Assembly (NCBI GenBank): GCA_001274695.2
Contig: LARU01000002.1
Coordinates: 744,001 to 808,000, forward strand
From: Azoarcus sp. PA01
GTDB taxonomy: Bacteria > Pseudomonadota > Gammaproteobacteria > Burkholderiales > Rhodocyclaceae
Direction: 5' to 3'
DNA: 64,000 nucleotides
The number at the start of each line of letters is the position of its first letter. Position 1 is the first letter of the stretch. The notes below the pieces were generated by a model, which had not been told where the DNA came from, searched no databases, and saw nothing but the letters and a program-made list of their open reading frames with translations. Positions 10,263-19,780 of the stretch are shown here, piece after piece. The translations under genes and the position numbers were made by a program.

Positions 10263-11060
10263 TCACTCGTAATTTCCCTGATTCATTGCGCGATGTTCCA
10301 CGCTGTCGGCGAAACGCCCGCGCAGCTGCGCCGCGTAGCTCGACTCGGCCTCGCGGTTGCCGAGCTTGCGTTCGGTGCGCACCCCGAGCCATACGGACTC
10401 CGGCGTCGGCTCGCTTTGCTGGTGCAACTGCACGAGATGGTTCCGCGCCAGCTCGTAGGCGTCGCGCCGGTAGGCAATCGCGGCAAGGTGGTAGAGCGCC
10501 TGCGCGTTCGAGGGGTCGAGCTCGACGGCGCGCTCGAACTCGGCCTCGGCCGCAGCGTCGTTGCCGCGCCGCAGGTGGCACAGACCCGCATTCGCGTAAG
10601 GTCGTGAAGGCGTGCGGTAATAAGGGTTGCGCGCGGCGAGCATGAGCCGTTCGAGCCCTTCCGCTTCCTGCCCGGACACGCACAGGAACCAGCCGTAACT
10701 GTTGTTGAATTCGGGGTCGTTCGGCGCCTTCTGCAGGGCGCGCAGGAAATTGTCGCGCGCCGCGTTGCGGTCGTCGATGAACATATAGACGAGACCCATC
10801 AGGTGGTACGCTGGCGCGTACGCGGAATCGCTCGCGAGCGCCGCCCGCGCCTCGTCGAGCGCAACCGCGTAGCGCCCGACCTGGAGATAGGCCATGCCGA
10901 GATCGACGTGGACCTTGGCGCTCGCCGTCATCGGATTCGTCGCCGGTACGTCGGAGACCGGCCGCTCCGAGATCGGGCGCCCGGCACCCGAGGGCGCCGC
11001 GCACGCGCTCAGCCCGGACACGACCGCGCAAAGGAGCAGGGGCACCGCGAACCCGCGCAT
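10263..11060 (-). CDS. pilF: PilF/PilW, type IV pilus biogenesis lipoprotein
   Basis: Outer-membrane TPR lipoprotein (pilotin) needed for assembly of the PilQ secretin. It has 265 residues. The signal peptide MRGFAVPLLLCAVVSGLSAC gives lipidation at Cys20. Several TPR units follow, for example VHVDLGMAYLQVGRYAVALDE and AGLCHLRRGNDAAAEAEFE. The start was placed at the ATG that begins the lipoprotein signal; the upstream in-frame extension overlaps rlmN and was discarded. It lies 2 bp after rlmN. With pilU and a FimV-like gene in the same window, it suggests a functional type IV pilus. Confidence 0.92.
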   Translation of the reverse strand: MRGFAVPLLLCAVVSGLSACAAPSGAGRPISERPVSDVPATNPMTASAKVHVDLGMAYLQVGRYAVALDEARAALASDSAYAPAYHLMGLVYMFIDDRNAARDNFLRALQKAPNDPEFNNSYGWFLCVSGQEAEGLERLMLAARNPYYRTPSRPYANAGLCHLRRGNDAAAEAEFERAVELDPSNAQALYHLAAIAYRRDAYELARNHLVQLHQQSEPTPESVWLGVRTERKLGNREAESSYAAQLRGRFADSVEHRAMNQGNYE

Positions 11061-11062
11061 CC

Positions 11063-12193
11063 TCAACGGCCCTCCATCGACTTCACCAGCCTGACCGTGC
11101 GCCGCGACCGGTCCTGCACTTGTCCCGCGAGCTGCCCGCACGCCGCATTCACGTCGTCGCCGCGCGTCTTGCGCGTCGTCGTGACGATGCCCGCGTCGCT
11201 GAGGATGCCGGCAAAGCGCCGGATGCGGTCCGCCGGGGAACGATCAAAGCCCGAATCCGGGAAAGGATTGAACGGGATCAGGTTGAACTTGCACGGCACG
11301 TCGCGCACCAGTTCGACCAGCGCGCGGGCGTGCGCGTCCGCGTCGTTGATGCCGTCGAGCATGACGTACTCGAAAGTCACGAAGTCGCGCGGCGCCCGTT
11401 CGAGGTAGCGCCGGCATGCGCCCATCAGCTCGCGCAACGGATATTTGCGATTGATCGGCACGAGGCGGTCGCGCAACGCATCGTCCGGCGCATGCAGCGA
11501 CACCGCCAGTGCGACCGGGCATTCGTCGCGCAGGCGATCCATCGCCGGGACGATGCCGGACGTCGACACCGTCACGCGGCGGCGCGACAGTCCGTATGCG
11601 TGATCGTCGAGCATCAGCCGCAGTGCGGTGACGACGTTGTCGAAGTTCGCGAGCGGTTCGCCCATTCCCATCATCACGACGTTGCTGATGACGCGCCCGT
11701 TATCCGGCTCGCCGTCCCCGTCCTTCGAAGCTGTCGGTGACGCGCTGCCGCCGAGCAGCTTGTTCGCGAGCCACAGCTGGCCGATGATCTCCGCCGCCGA
11801 GAGGTTGCGGTTGAAACCCTGCTTGCCGGTCGAGCAGAATGCGCAGTCGAGGGCGCAGCCGGCCTGCGACGAGATGCACAGCGTGCCGCGGTTCGTCTCG
11901 GGAATGAACACCGCTTCGACCGCATTGGCGCTGCCAACATCGAGCAGCCATTTGCGCGTCCCGTCGGCCGACACCGAATCGCGGATCGCCCGGGGCGCGC
12001 GGATGCAGGCTTCTTCGGCGAGCTTCGCGCGCAGGCTTTTCGCCACGTCGGTCATGTTGCCGAAATCGGTTTCGCCGAAACGGTGCATCCAGCGCATCAC
12101 CTGGCGCGCGCGAAAAGGCTTCTCGCCCCGTTCAGCGAACCAGTTGACGAGACCGTCGACGTCGAAATCGAGCAGGTTGACCGGTGTAAGCAT
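11063..12193 (-). CDS. rlmN: RlmN, 23S rRNA/tRNA adenine-C2 methyltransferase
   Basis: Radical SAM enzyme that methylates C2 of A2503 in 23S rRNA and A37 of some tRNAs. It has 376 residues. The CX3CX2C cluster motif is Cys113, Cys117 and Cys120 in [16 protein letters not shown]. The expected second catalytic Cys lies near the C-terminus in DVNAACGQL. An N-terminal RNA-binding helical domain ([14 protein letters not shown]) is present. It heads the rlmN-pilF-rodZ-ispG-hisS run. Confidence 0.97.
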   Translation of the reverse strand: MLTPVNLLDFDVDGLVNWFAERGEKPFRARQVMRWMHRFGETDFGNMTDVAKSLRAKLAEEACIRAPRAIRDSVSADGTRKWLLDVGSANAVEAVFIPETNRGTLCISSQAGCALDCAFCSTGKQGFNRNLSAAEIIGQLWLANKLLGGSASPTASKDGDGEPDNGRVISNVVMMGMGEPLANFDNVVTALRLMLDDHAYGLSRRRVTVSTSGIVPAMDRLRDECPVALAVSLHAPDDALRDRLVPINRKYPLRELMGACRRYLERAPRDFVTFEYVMLDGINDADAHARALVELVRDVPCKFNLIPFNPFPDSGFDRSPADRIRRFAGILSDAGIVTTTRKTRGDDVNAACGQLAGQVQDRSRRTVRLVKSMEGR

Positions 12194-12279
12194 CTGCGTT
12201 CCGTACAGCTCCCATAATGCAATCGGCCCGCTATCGATAAGATGCGCGGGCCGATGCGCGGGCTATCCCCGTGAGGGGT

Positions 12280-12705
12280 TCAGCGGGTGTAAACGTTCAT
12301 GCCGGGAAAGAAGAAGGCAATTTCGACGGCCGCCGTTTCCGGCGCATCGGAACCATGGACCGCGTTCGCGTCGATGGATTCCGCAAAATCTGCACGAATC
12401 GTGCCGGCGTCGGCTTTTTTCGGATCGGTCGCACCCATCAGGTCGCGGTTCTTCGCAATCGCGCTCTCGCCTTCGAGCACCTGGATCATCACCGGCCCGG
12501 AAATCATGAAGGACACCAGATCCTTGAAGAACGGGCGCTCGCGGTGCACGGCGTAGAACTGGCCGGCTTCACGCTCGGACAGATGCACCATCTTCGATGC
12601 GATGATCTTCAGGCCTGCATCTTCGAAGCGCTGGTAGATCTTGCCGATCACGTTCTTCGCGACGGCGTCGGGCTTGATGATGGACAGGGTACGTTCGATT
12701 GCCAT
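12280..12705 (-). CDS. ndk: Ndk, nucleoside diphosphate kinase
   Basis: Transfers the gamma-phosphate of ATP to nucleoside diphosphates through a phosphohistidine. It has 141 residues. The active-site His117 lies in [12 protein letters not shown], and the N-terminal [15 protein letters not shown] is typical. A GGAG Shine-Dalgarno sequence precedes the ATG. It lies 86 bp upstream of rlmN on the same strand and is separated from sucD by a strong terminator. An Rnk-family gene, whose E. coli relative affects Ndk levels, occurs at 28964 in this window. Confidence 0.98.
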   Translation of the reverse strand: MAIERTLSIIKPDAVAKNVIGKIYQRFEDAGLKIIASKMVHLSEREAGQFYAVHRERPFFKDLVSFMISGPVMIQVLEGESAIAKNRDLMGATDPKKADAGTIRADFAESIDANAVHGSDAPETAAVEIAFFFPGMNVYTR

Positions 12706-12750
12706 GAAAAACTCCGGATGGACGATAAGCGGAAAAAAGCGCAGCGGAGG

Positions 12751-12759
12751 ATTCTAGCA
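12751..12759 (-). promoter_or_regulatory. Candidate extended -10 promoter of ndk
   Basis: On the minus strand the sequence TGCTAGAAT is an extended -10 element (TGn plus TAGAAT), about 45 bases before the ndk ATG and downstream of the bidirectional terminator. No good -35 box is seen, as expected for an extended -10 promoter. Confidence 0.45.
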
Positions 12760-12786
12760 GTTTTTCCCTGCCGGCTCCCAGCAACG

Positions 12787-12813
12787 AAAAGCGCCGGTCG
12801 AGCCGGCGCTTTT
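12787..12813. terminator. Bidirectional intrinsic terminator between sucD and ndk
   Basis: Perfect 11-bp inverted repeat AAAAGCGCCGG / CCGGCGCTTTT around a 5-nt loop. It gives a GC-rich stem flanked by A- and T-tracts on both strands. It probably ends sucCD transcription before ndk. Confidence 0.88.
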
Positions 12814-12836
12814 CCACTGCGCGGGGCGAATCGTGC

Positions 12837-13730
12837 TTACAGCATCGCCTTCAGCAGCTTGCCCATTTCGGACGGATTGCGGGTCACCTTGAAGCCGCAC
12901 TCTTCCATGATCGCGAGCTTCGCGTCGGCAGTGTCCGCGCCACCCGAAATCAGCGCGCCGGCGTGGCCCATGCGCTTGCCGGCCGGCGCGGTGACGCCGG
13001 CGATGAAGCCGACGATCGGCTTCTTCATGTTTTCCTTGCACCACTGCGCGGCTTCGGCTTCGTCCGGACCGCCGATCTCACCGATCATGATCACCGCGTC
13101 GGTGTCCGGATCGTCGTTGAACATGCGCATCACGTCGATGTGCTTGAGGCCGTTGATCGGGTCGCCGCCGATACCGACTGCCGACGACTGGCCCAGACCG
13201 ATTTCGGTCAGCTGCGCGACCGCTTCATAGGTCAGCGTGCCCGAGCGCGACACGACGCCGATGCGGCCCTTCTTGTGGATGTGACCCGGCATGATGCCGA
13301 TCTTGATCTCGTCCGGCGTGATCAGCCCCGGGCAGTTCGGCCCGAGGAGCAGCGTTTCCTTGCCGCCGTTGGCGACTTTCTGCTTCATCTTGTTGCGCAC
13401 GATGAGCATGTCGCGGACCGGGATGCCTTCGGTGATGCAGATCGCCAGGTCGAGGTCGGCTTCGACCGCTTCCCAGATCGCCGCGGCGGCGCCGGCCGGC
13501 GGCACGTAGATCACCGACACGGTCGCGCCCTGCGCTTCCTTCGCTTCCTTGACGGTGGCGTAGATCGGCACGCCTTCGAAATCCTCGCCGGCTTTCTTCG
13601 GGTTCACGCCGGCGACGAAGCAGTTCGCACCGTTCGCGTATTCGCGGCACTTCGAGGTGTGGAACATCCCGGTCTTGCCGGTGATGCCCTGGGTGATGAC
13701 CTTGGTGTCTTTGTTGATGAGAATCGACAT
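12837..13730 (-). CDS. sucD: SucD, succinyl-CoA ligase alpha subunit
   Basis: Alpha subunit of the TCA-cycle enzyme that interconverts succinyl-CoA and succinate with ATP or GTP formation. It has 297 residues. The CoA-binding Rossmann fold begins at [15 protein letters not shown], and the phosphorylated active-site His lies in [13 protein letters not shown] near residue 245. It starts 11 bp after sucC and forms a two-gene operon with it, ending at the terminator at 12787-12813. Confidence 0.98.
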   Translation of the reverse strand: MSILINKDTKVITQGITGKTGMFHTSKCREYANGANCFVAGVNPKKAGEDFEGVPIYATVKEAKEAQGATVSVIYVPPAGAAAAIWEAVEADLDLAICITEGIPVRDMLIVRNKMKQKVANGGKETLLLGPNCPGLITPDEIKIGIMPGHIHKKGRIGVVSRSGTLTYEAVAQLTEIGLGQSSAVGIGGDPINGLKHIDVMRMFNDDPDTDAVIMIGEIGGPDEAEAAQWCKENMKKPIVGFIAGVTAPAGKRMGHAGALISGGADTADAKLAIMEECGFKVTRNPSEMGKLLKAML

Positions 13731-13741
13731 TCGGTGGCTCC

Positions 13742-14902
13742 TTACTTGACGGCAGCGACGATCTTCTCGGCCGCTTCGGCCATCGTATCGGCGGCGATGA
13801 TCGGCAGGCCGGAATCCTTGAGGATCTGCTTGCCGAGGTCCTCGTTCGTGCCTTTCATGCGCACGACGAGCGGCACCGACAGATGCACTTCGCGCGCGGC
13901 GGCGACGACGCCGGCCGCGATCGTGTCGCAGCGCATGATGCCGCCGAAGATGTTGACGAGGATGCCCTTGACCTTCGGGTTCTTGAGCATGATCTTGAAC
14001 GCTTCGGTGACTTTCTCGGTCGTCGCGCCACCGCCGACGTCGAGGAAGTTCGCCGGTTCGGCGCCGTACAGCTTGATCGTGTCCATCGTCGCCATCGCCA
14101 GACCGGCGCCGTTCACGAGGCAGCCGATGTTGCCGTCGAGCGAGATGTACGCCAGGTCGAACTTCGAAGCTTCGATTTCGGCCGGGTCTTCTTCATCGAG
14201 ATCGCGGAACGCGACGATGTCGGGATGACGGAACAGCGCGTTCGAGTCGAAGTTGAACTTCGCGTCGAGCGCCTTGATGTTGCCGTTGCCCTCGAGGATC
14301 AGCGGATTGATTTCCGCGAGCGACGCATCGGTTTCCATGTAGCAGGTGTAGAGCTTCTTGAACGTGTCGACCGCGTTGTCGATCGACGCGTCGGGCACGC
14401 CGATGCCTTTCGCGAGTTCGGTCGCCTGCGCGTCGGTCAGGCCGACGAGCGGATCGACGAACACCTTGATGATCTTCTCGGGAGTGTTGTGCGCGACCTC
14501 CTCGATGTCCATGCCGCCTTCGGACGAGGCCATGATCGCCACCGCCTGCGTTGCACGGTCGGTCAGCGCCGCAACGTAGTATTCCTTCTTGATGTCTGCG
14601 CCTTCCTCGATCAGCAGGCGGCGGACTTTCTGCCCCTCGGGGCCGGTCTGGTGAGTCACCAGTTGCATGCCGAGAATATCGCCGGCATGCTGCTGCACTT
14701 CATGGATCGACCGCGCGAGCTTCACGCCGCCACCCTTGCCACGCCCCCCTGCGTGAATCTGGGCCTTGACGACCCAGATCGATCCGCCCAGCTGCTCGGC
14801 GGCCTTGACTGCTTCATCCACGGAAAAGCAGGGGATGCCGCGCGGCGTGACGACGCCGTACTTTCTCAACAGCTCTTTTGCCTGATACTCATGAATCTTC
14901 AT
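13742..14902 (-). CDS. sucC: SucC, succinyl-CoA ligase beta subunit
   Basis: ADP-forming beta subunit with the nucleotide-binding ATP-grasp domain. It has 386 residues. The N-terminus [17 protein letters not shown], the ATP-grasp segment [18 protein letters not shown] and the C-terminal [13 protein letters not shown] are characteristic. It is the first gene of the sucCD operon. The 248 bp upstream, up to the DUF2889 gene, hold a small 6-bp hairpin at 14963-14977 and presumably the promoter, but no clear sigma-70 boxes were recognised. Confidence 0.98.
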   Translation of the reverse strand: MKIHEYQAKELLRKYGVVTPRGIPCFSVDEAVKAAEQLGGSIWVVKAQIHAGGRGKGGGVKLARSIHEVQQHAGDILGMQLVTHQTGPEGQKVRRLLIEEGADIKKEYYVAALTDRATQAVAIMASSEGGMDIEEVAHNTPEKIIKVFVDPLVGLTDAQATELAKGIGVPDASIDNAVDTFKKLYTCYMETDASLAEINPLILEGNGNIKALDAKFNFDSNALFRHPDIVAFRDLDEEDPAEIEASKFDLAYISLDGNIGCLVNGAGLAMATMDTIKLYGAEPANFLDVGGGATTEKVTEAFKIMLKNPKVKGILVNIFGGIMRCDTIAAGVVAAAREVHLSVPLVVRMKGTNEDLGKQILKDSGLPIIAADTMAEAAEKIVAAVK

Positions 14903-15150
14903 GGTTGCCCTTCGATCGAAGACGCGACGCGCAAGCGGCGCGAACAGGTTGATGGGACGCTTCGGAGCTTCGCTCCGCGACGGGCGCCGTCTCCCTCGTC
15001 CGACGCACGCCGCTGCCGACCGGACAATGCAGTCCGGCCCTGTCTCATGACTCGCTCCCGAAAAGGGCGCGATCGCCGCAAGATCGCGGGATTATAACCG
15101 GAATTGCGCAGTGCGGAATTTCACCCCGGCCTGCCCGTACCCGATACGGA

Positions 15151-15711
15151 TCACGCGTCGCTCGCCCGCCGCCGATGCCACTTCGGGTAGTACAGGCGCA
15201 CGGTCTCGGTCGACGTCTCCAGCGCGTGGCAACGGTCGAGCTGGAACGGCTTCTCGTCGCCGTCCTCGTTGTCGCGGCGAAACGTGGCCAGCGTCTGGAT
15301 GGCGGCGGTCGGCAGACTCAGCAGCAGCTCGGTCAGGTGCGAGCAGCCGCGGACGTCGCTGAACATTTCGCTGACGGTCCGGCGAAAACCGCGCATCAGG
15401 TTCAGGCCGATCAACTGCCGGTATGCGGGCGCGATCGTGTCGCAGCCACCCGGATACGGCACGCGCTCGGAACAGGCTTCTGCATCGACGATCGTGAAAT
15501 CGGCGTCGAGGGTAACGCGCACCCTCATCTCGTGGATCGCATCGCCGGCCCGACGGACACCGGAAGCGAGCACATAGTCGAGCTCTTTCGTGTCCCGCAG
15601 GCACGCTTCGAGCTCGAGCATCCCGTCGTCGCGCCGATACCCCTCGACGCTTATCTGGCGTAGATGGGCTTTCTGGCGGGGAACACGCGGAGGAGGAAGG
15701 GGCATCGTCAC
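15151..15711 (-). CDS. DUF2889 family protein
   Basis: Protein of 186 residues matching the DUF2889 pattern: an N-terminal Pro-rich start MPLPPPRVPRQKAHLRQ, an ISVEGYRRDDGMLELEACL strand region, DTKELDY, then IHEMRVRVTLDADFTI, PYPGGCDTIAPAYRQLIG, and a C-terminal segment with GCSHLTELLLSLPTAAIQT. Its function is not established and no enzyme motif is recognised. The start could be the ATG at 15711 or the second ATG two codons later, which gives MPLPPP. It is divergent from the FimV-like gene, with 262 bp between them. Confidence 0.75.
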   Translation of the reverse strand: MTMPLPPPRVPRQKAHLRQISVEGYRRDDGMLELEACLRDTKELDYVLASGVRRAGDAIHEMRVRVTLDADFTIVDAEACSERVPYPGGCDTIAPAYRQLIGLNLMRGFRRTVSEMFSDVRGCSHLTELLLSLPTAAIQTLATFRRDNEDGDEKPFQLDRCHALETSTETVRLYYPKWHRRRASDA

Positions 15712-15973
15712 GTACGGCAGCGTATGGGGATGTCGATCTTACCGTGAAATCCGCAAGCTTGACGGGGCGCCGACCGGGAAGACGAACGCTGCCCGGCACC
15801 GGCGGCGTCGCCACGGGGCAGCCCGCCGCAAATCGATCGGACAGTTCCCGACTTAGTGCACATCCTGGTCAAGAATGCCCACTTCCTCCTCAGGCGGACT
15901 GTTTAAAATGGCGGCACGATTTGACACAGGATGTAACGCCTCCCTTGCCCGCTGGGGCGTCGACGCGCCGACC

Positions 15974-17710
15974 ATGAACAGAACCGCACGCTTGGCCGTC
16001 TCTTTTTCGATTTTCCTGAGCGTCGCGGCGCTTGCCGCATCGCCCGGCATCGCCGCCGTCGCGCTCGGCGAGCCGGTGGCGCGATCGGCAATCGGAGCCC
16101 CGCTACGGGTGGAGATCGCGATCGCCGCGGGGCAGCCGGCGCGCGCCGGCGAATGCCTGAAAGTCACGGCAGGCACCAGCGAAAGCGGCGTGCCCTGGAT
16201 ACGGGACGCACGGATAGGCGTCGTCGGCCAGGGTCGGGCGGCGCGGATTGTCGTATCCGGGACGGCACCGGTCGGCGAGCCGGTCGTGCAACTGGGGATC
16301 GAGGACATCTGCGACGCGCACCTGCGTCGCGAATACACGCTGCTGCTGCCCTTCCCGGACTTTCCCCCGGAAGCACCCGCTATCGCCGAGGGCGTCGGAC
16401 ACGAAGTTCAAACGCCTCTGGCGCCGTCCGAGCTCTCCGCCGCGAGGACGAAACCGCGCCCTGTCCCGGATGCCGCCACATCCTCCGTGCACTCTGCACG
16501 TTCGGCAACAAAGACAACGGGAACCCGCGCATCCGCCTCGGCTGCTGCCGCTGGAAGAGAACCGGCGCTCCGGCAAGAAGATCCTCGGTCTCCCGCCGGC
16601 CCAGCGGTTCGCCGTGAAGACGGGCTGCGCCTCAGCAGCGTCGGCCCGAAAACCGAAGAACCGGCCAGGGCGGTGACGGAGGCCGGGCAGGATCAGTTGC
16701 AGCGCGAACAAAGCGCGCTCGCCGCGATCGATCGCACGATCGTCGCCCAACTCGAACTGAACGAACGGATCCGCCGCCTGGAGCAAATCCAGGCGGCGAT
16801 GATGGAGCGATTGCGCGCATCTGCCGGCCCCGTTTCCGGAACGAGCGCAAGCGCCTCGTCCGCCGCGACGCCGTCCGCGACGCCGGCCCCGGCCTGGCGC
16901 GAATGGTTCATTCCGGCGACGGTGGTGCTTGCCACGCTGGTCCTCGTCCTGGCCGCACGCGGGCTATGGCTGCGCAGACACCGAGCCGACGCCGCAACCC
17001 CGGCAGACGCGACATCGCTGGCGAACGTCCCGTCACTTCCTGGTCGGCCCGGGCGACTCGACGCCCCGTCCCCCACACGTGACACTCCGACCTCGCCGGC
17101 TTCGGCGGGACCCGGATTAGCGCTGCCTGCAGGAACTCCCGTCCAGGCTCCCCCATCTGTTTCCCCGCCTCAATTCCCGCACACGGAACTCCCGGCGGCG
17201 CCGAGCCTCGTCGAGGACGACGCGGAAGAGCATGAATCGGCGATCGAACTGGCCGAAATCATGATGGCTTTCGGCCGCGTGCACGGAGCGGCCGAGACGC
17301 TCGCCGAGTTCATCCAGTCGAATCCGAAGAAAGCCGTCACGCCGTGGCTGAAATTGCTCGAGGTGTATCGTGCCGCGGGACTGCGGCCCGAGTTCGACAC
17401 GCTCGCGCGGCAGCTGAACAAGACGTTCAACGTCAAGGCGGTAACCTGGGACACGTTCGACGAGGCGCGCCGGCCGACCGGCACGATCGAACAGATGCCC
17501 CACCTCATGAGCCGCATCCAGAACCTGTGGGGAAGTCGCGACTGCCAAGCCTACCTGGAGAACCTGCTCCGCGACAACCGCGGCGGCATGCGGGAAGGCT
17601 TCCGGCTCAGCGTGATCGACGAGATCCTCGTCCTGGCGGGCGTTCTCGAAGAGCGCCTCGGCCCCTATCAGCCGGAGGTCCGGGCGAAGGAGCTGTCCCT
17701 GTCGTCCTGA
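15974..17710 (+). CDS. FimV-like pilus assembly / polar hub protein
   Basis: Protein of 578 residues with a cleavable-looking signal sequence (MNRTARLAVSFSIFLSVAAL up to about residue 30). A periplasmic FimV N-terminal-type domain follows (ALGEPVARSAIGAPLRVEI). Next come a low-complexity Ala/Pro/Ser region, a short coiled coil with LNERIRRLEQIQAAMMERLR, one transmembrane helix near residues 312-330 (WFIPATVVLATLVLVLAA), another Pro-rich linker, and a C-terminal helical domain with ELAEIMMAFGRVHGAAETL. In FimV/HubP this layout anchors peptidoglycan outside and recruits pilus or polar factors inside. It is only about half the length of Pseudomonas FimV and no LysM motif was recognised, so the name is a family-level inference. 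The start is the ATG before the signal peptide. Confidence 0.7.
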   Translation: MNRTARLAVSFSIFLSVAALAASPGIAAVALGEPVARSAIGAPLRVEIAIAAGQPARAGECLKVTAGTSESGVPWIRDARIGVVGQGRAARIVVSGTAPVGEPVVQLGIEDICDAHLRREYTLLLPFPDFPPEAPAIAEGVGHEVQTPLAPSELSAARTKPRPVPDAATSSVHSARSATKTTGTRASASAAAAGREPALRQEDPRSPAGPAVRREDGLRLSSVGPKTEEPARAVTEAGQDQLQREQSALAAIDRTIVAQLELNERIRRLEQIQAAMMERLRASAGPVSGTSASASSAATPSATPAPAWREWFIPATVVLATLVLVLAARGLWLRRHRADAATPADATSLANVPSLPGRPGRLDAPSPTRDTPTSPASAGPGLALPAGTPVQAPPSVSPPQFPHTELPAAPSLVEDDAEEHESAIELAEIMMAFGRVHGAAETLAEFIQSNPKKAVTPWLKLLEVYRAAGLRPEFDTLARQLNKTFNVKAVTWDTFDEARRPTGTIEQMPHLMSRIQNLWGSRDCQAYLENLLRDNRGGMREGFRLSVIDEILVLAGVLEERLGPYQPEVRAKELSLSS

Positions 17711-17754
17711 CCGTGTCGTCCTGACCGCGCTTGCGGCGAGCGGCCACGCGGCGA

Positions 17755-18501
17755 TCAGACCGGATTGTCGAGATCGGCAAACCGGGCGTCGAGCCCGAAC
17801 GCGTCGGACAGGTACTGCGCGAGCGCGTGCACGCCGTAGCGCTCGGTCGCGTGGTGCCCGGCGGCGATGAACGCGACGCCGGATTCGCGGGCAACGTGCA
17901 CGGTCTGCTCGGAGATTTCCCCGGAGACATAGAGATCCGCGCCCGCGGCGATCGCGTCCTCGAAATAACCCTGGGCGCCGCCGGTACACCATGCCACCTG
18001 CCGGACGACGCGCTCGGGATCGCCGACGAGCAACGGCTCGCGGCCGAGCCTCGCAGCGAGCGAACGGGCGATATGGCCGGCGCTGTTCGGCTGCAGCGGG
18101 GCGCCTATCCAGCCCAGTTCCTGATCGCCGAACCGCCCTTCCCCGCGCCAGCCCAGCAGCTTGCCCAGCTGAGCGTTGTTGCCGAATTCCGGATGGGCAT
18201 CGAGCGGAAGATGGTAGGCGAGAAGACTGATATCGTTGCGCAGCAGCGCGGCGAGGCGGCGCTTGCGGAGTCCCGTGATGCGGCCGTCCTCGCCGCGCCA
18301 GAAGTAGCCGTGGTGCACGAGCAGCGCGTCCGCGCCTTCGGCGACCGCGAGATCGACCAGCGCCTGGCTCGCCGTCACGCCGCACAACACCCGCTTCACC
18401 TCCGGGCGTCCTTCCACTTGCAATCCGTTTGGGCAATAATCCCTGAATCGTGCGACATCCAGCAGTTCATTCAGATGGGTTTGCAGCTCGATGAGTTGCA
18501 T
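17755..18501 (-). CDS. Nif3/YbgI family dinuclear-metal protein
   Basis: Member of the Nif3/DUF34 family (bacterial relatives are also named GTP cyclohydrolase I type 2-like), with a two-metal site whose physiological role is unsettled. It has 248 residues. Likely metal ligands lie in LLVHHGYFW near the start, HLPLDAHPEFGNNAQLG in the middle and AGHHATERYGV near the end. The ATG giving MQLIELQTHLNELL was chosen because GGAGAG stands 8 bases upstream. It is divergent from the DegS-type protease gene, with 83 bp between them, a pairing often seen in betaproteobacteria. Confidence 0.9.
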   Translation of the reverse strand: MQLIELQTHLNELLDVARFRDYCPNGLQVEGRPEVKRVLCGVTASQALVDLAVAEGADALLVHHGYFWRGEDGRITGLRKRRLAALLRNDISLLAYHLPLDAHPEFGNNAQLGKLLGWRGEGRFGDQELGWIGAPLQPNSAGHIARSLAARLGREPLLVGDPERVVRQVAWCTGGAQGYFEDAIAAGADLYVSGEISEQTVHVARESGVAFIAAGHHATERYGVHALAQYLSDAFGLDARFADLDNPV

Positions 18502-18584
18502 GCGCTCTCCGCTCGCCAACTTGTCCGGTTTGTCCGATTCCTCCGCGGGTAGCTGTGCAGCCGCTCGCGCATCAGAGCAACATT

Positions 18585-19748
18585 ATGCGCCGCCTGTGGT
18601 TGATCTTCGCGCAGGCCGTGACGATCAGCGTCGCGGTGCTGTTTGTCCTCACCACCCTGAAGCCGGAGTGGCTCAAAGGGGCTGCCCCGTCCTCGGTGGT
18701 GGAAATCCTCGAAGCCCCCGGCGCCGCTTTCGATTCGGCCGCCGTTGGCCCGGGTTCGTACGCGGATGCCGCCAAACGTTCGATGCCCGCAGTGGTGCAC
18801 ATCTACACGACCAAGGACGTCGCGCGCCCGCGTCATCCGCTTCTCGATGATCCGATTTTTCGTCATTTCTTCGGCGAGCGCCAGGACAACGCGCCGCCGC
18901 AGCGCGCTTCCGGGCTGGGCTCGGGCGTCGTCGCGAGCCCCGACGGATTCATCCTGACGAACAATCACGTGATCGAAGCCGCGGACGAGATCGAGGTCGC
19001 GCTCAACGACGGTCGGAAATTCCCCGCCAAGCTGGTCGGCCGCGACCCGGAGACCGACCTCGCGGTGCTGAAGCTCGAAGGCAACGGAACGCTTCCGGCA
19101 ATCACTTTTGCGGCGACCGACGCGGTCGAGGTCGGTGACGTCGTGCTTGCGATCGGCAATCCGTTCGGCGTCGGCCAGACGGTGACGATGGGGATCGTTT
19201 CGGCGCTCGGGCGCAGCCAGCTCGGGATCAACACGTTCGAGAACTATATCCAGACGGATGCGGCGATCAACCCGGGGAACTCCGGCGGCGCGCTCGTCGA
19301 CAGCCACGGCAATCTCGTCGGGATCAATACCGCGATCTACTCGCGCTCGGGCGGCTCGCTCGGTATCGGTTTCGCGATACCGGTGTCGATCGCGCGAAAC
19401 GTCCTCGAGCAGATCGTTTCCACCGGCGAAGTGACGCGCGGGTGGATCGGCGTCGAGATCCAGGAAATGACTGCCGAACTGGCCGAATCCTTCGGTCTGC
19501 CGAAAGTCGATGGTGCGCTGATCGCCGGCGTGCTGCGCGGCAGCCCCGCCGAGCGCGCGGGAATCCGGCCGGGCGACGTGCTGCTTAGCGTCGATGGCAC
19601 TGCGGTGCATGACCCTCGAGGAATGCTCGAAACGGTCGCCGCTCTGCCGCCGGGACACCAGGCGCTGTTCCGCGTGCGCCGGCCGAGCGGCGAAGTCGAT
19701 CTGAAAGTGCAGGTCGGACGCCGGCCGACTCCCCCGGCCGAGCGCTGA
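18585..19748 (+). CDS. DegS/HtrA-type periplasmic serine protease
   Basis: Membrane-anchored trypsin-like protease of envelope quality control. It has 387 residues: an N-terminal signal anchor at about 4-25, a protease domain with catalytic triad His128 (LTNNHVIEAADEI), Asp158 (DPETDLAVLKL) and Ser233 (NPGNSGGALVD), and a single C-terminal PDZ domain (GWIGVEIQEM to the end). One PDZ domain plus a membrane anchor fits the DegS class better than soluble DegP. The ATG at 18585 was preferred over a GTG ten codons upstream. It converges with tatC. No rseA-like target is present nearby, so a role in sigma-E signalling is not shown. Confidence 0.9.
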   Translation: MRRLWLIFAQAVTISVAVLFVLTTLKPEWLKGAAPSSVVEILEAPGAAFDSAAVGPGSYADAAKRSMPAVVHIYTTKDVARPRHPLLDDPIFRHFFGERQDNAPPQRASGLGSGVVASPDGFILTNNHVIEAADEIEVALNDGRKFPAKLVGRDPETDLAVLKLEGNGTLPAITFAATDAVEVGDVVLAIGNPFGVGQTVTMGIVSALGRSQLGINTFENYIQTDAAINPGNSGGALVDSHGNLVGINTAIYSRSGGSLGIGFAIPVSIARNVLEQIVSTGEVTRGWIGVEIQEMTAELAESFGLPKVDGALIAGVLRGSPAERAGIRPGDVLLSVDGTAVHDPRGMLETVAALPPGHQALFRVRRPSGEVDLKVQVGRRPTPPAER

Positions 19749-19780
19749 TTCCGCTTGCGCATGTGGCGCACAGCCAGGGC

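Noticed and set aside
12194..12279. Terminator between ndk and rlmN
   Set aside because: Only weak, short repeats (CCCC/GGGG) without a T-run are present, so no feature was called.
14903..15150. Possible small RNA or riboswitch upstream of sucC
   Set aside because: Only a 6-bp hairpin and GC-rich sequence are seen; no known riboswitch core or terminator pattern was recognised.
18585..19748. Assignment as DegP/MucD
   Set aside because: Only one PDZ domain is present and the N-terminus is an uncleaved-looking anchor, so the DegS type fits better.
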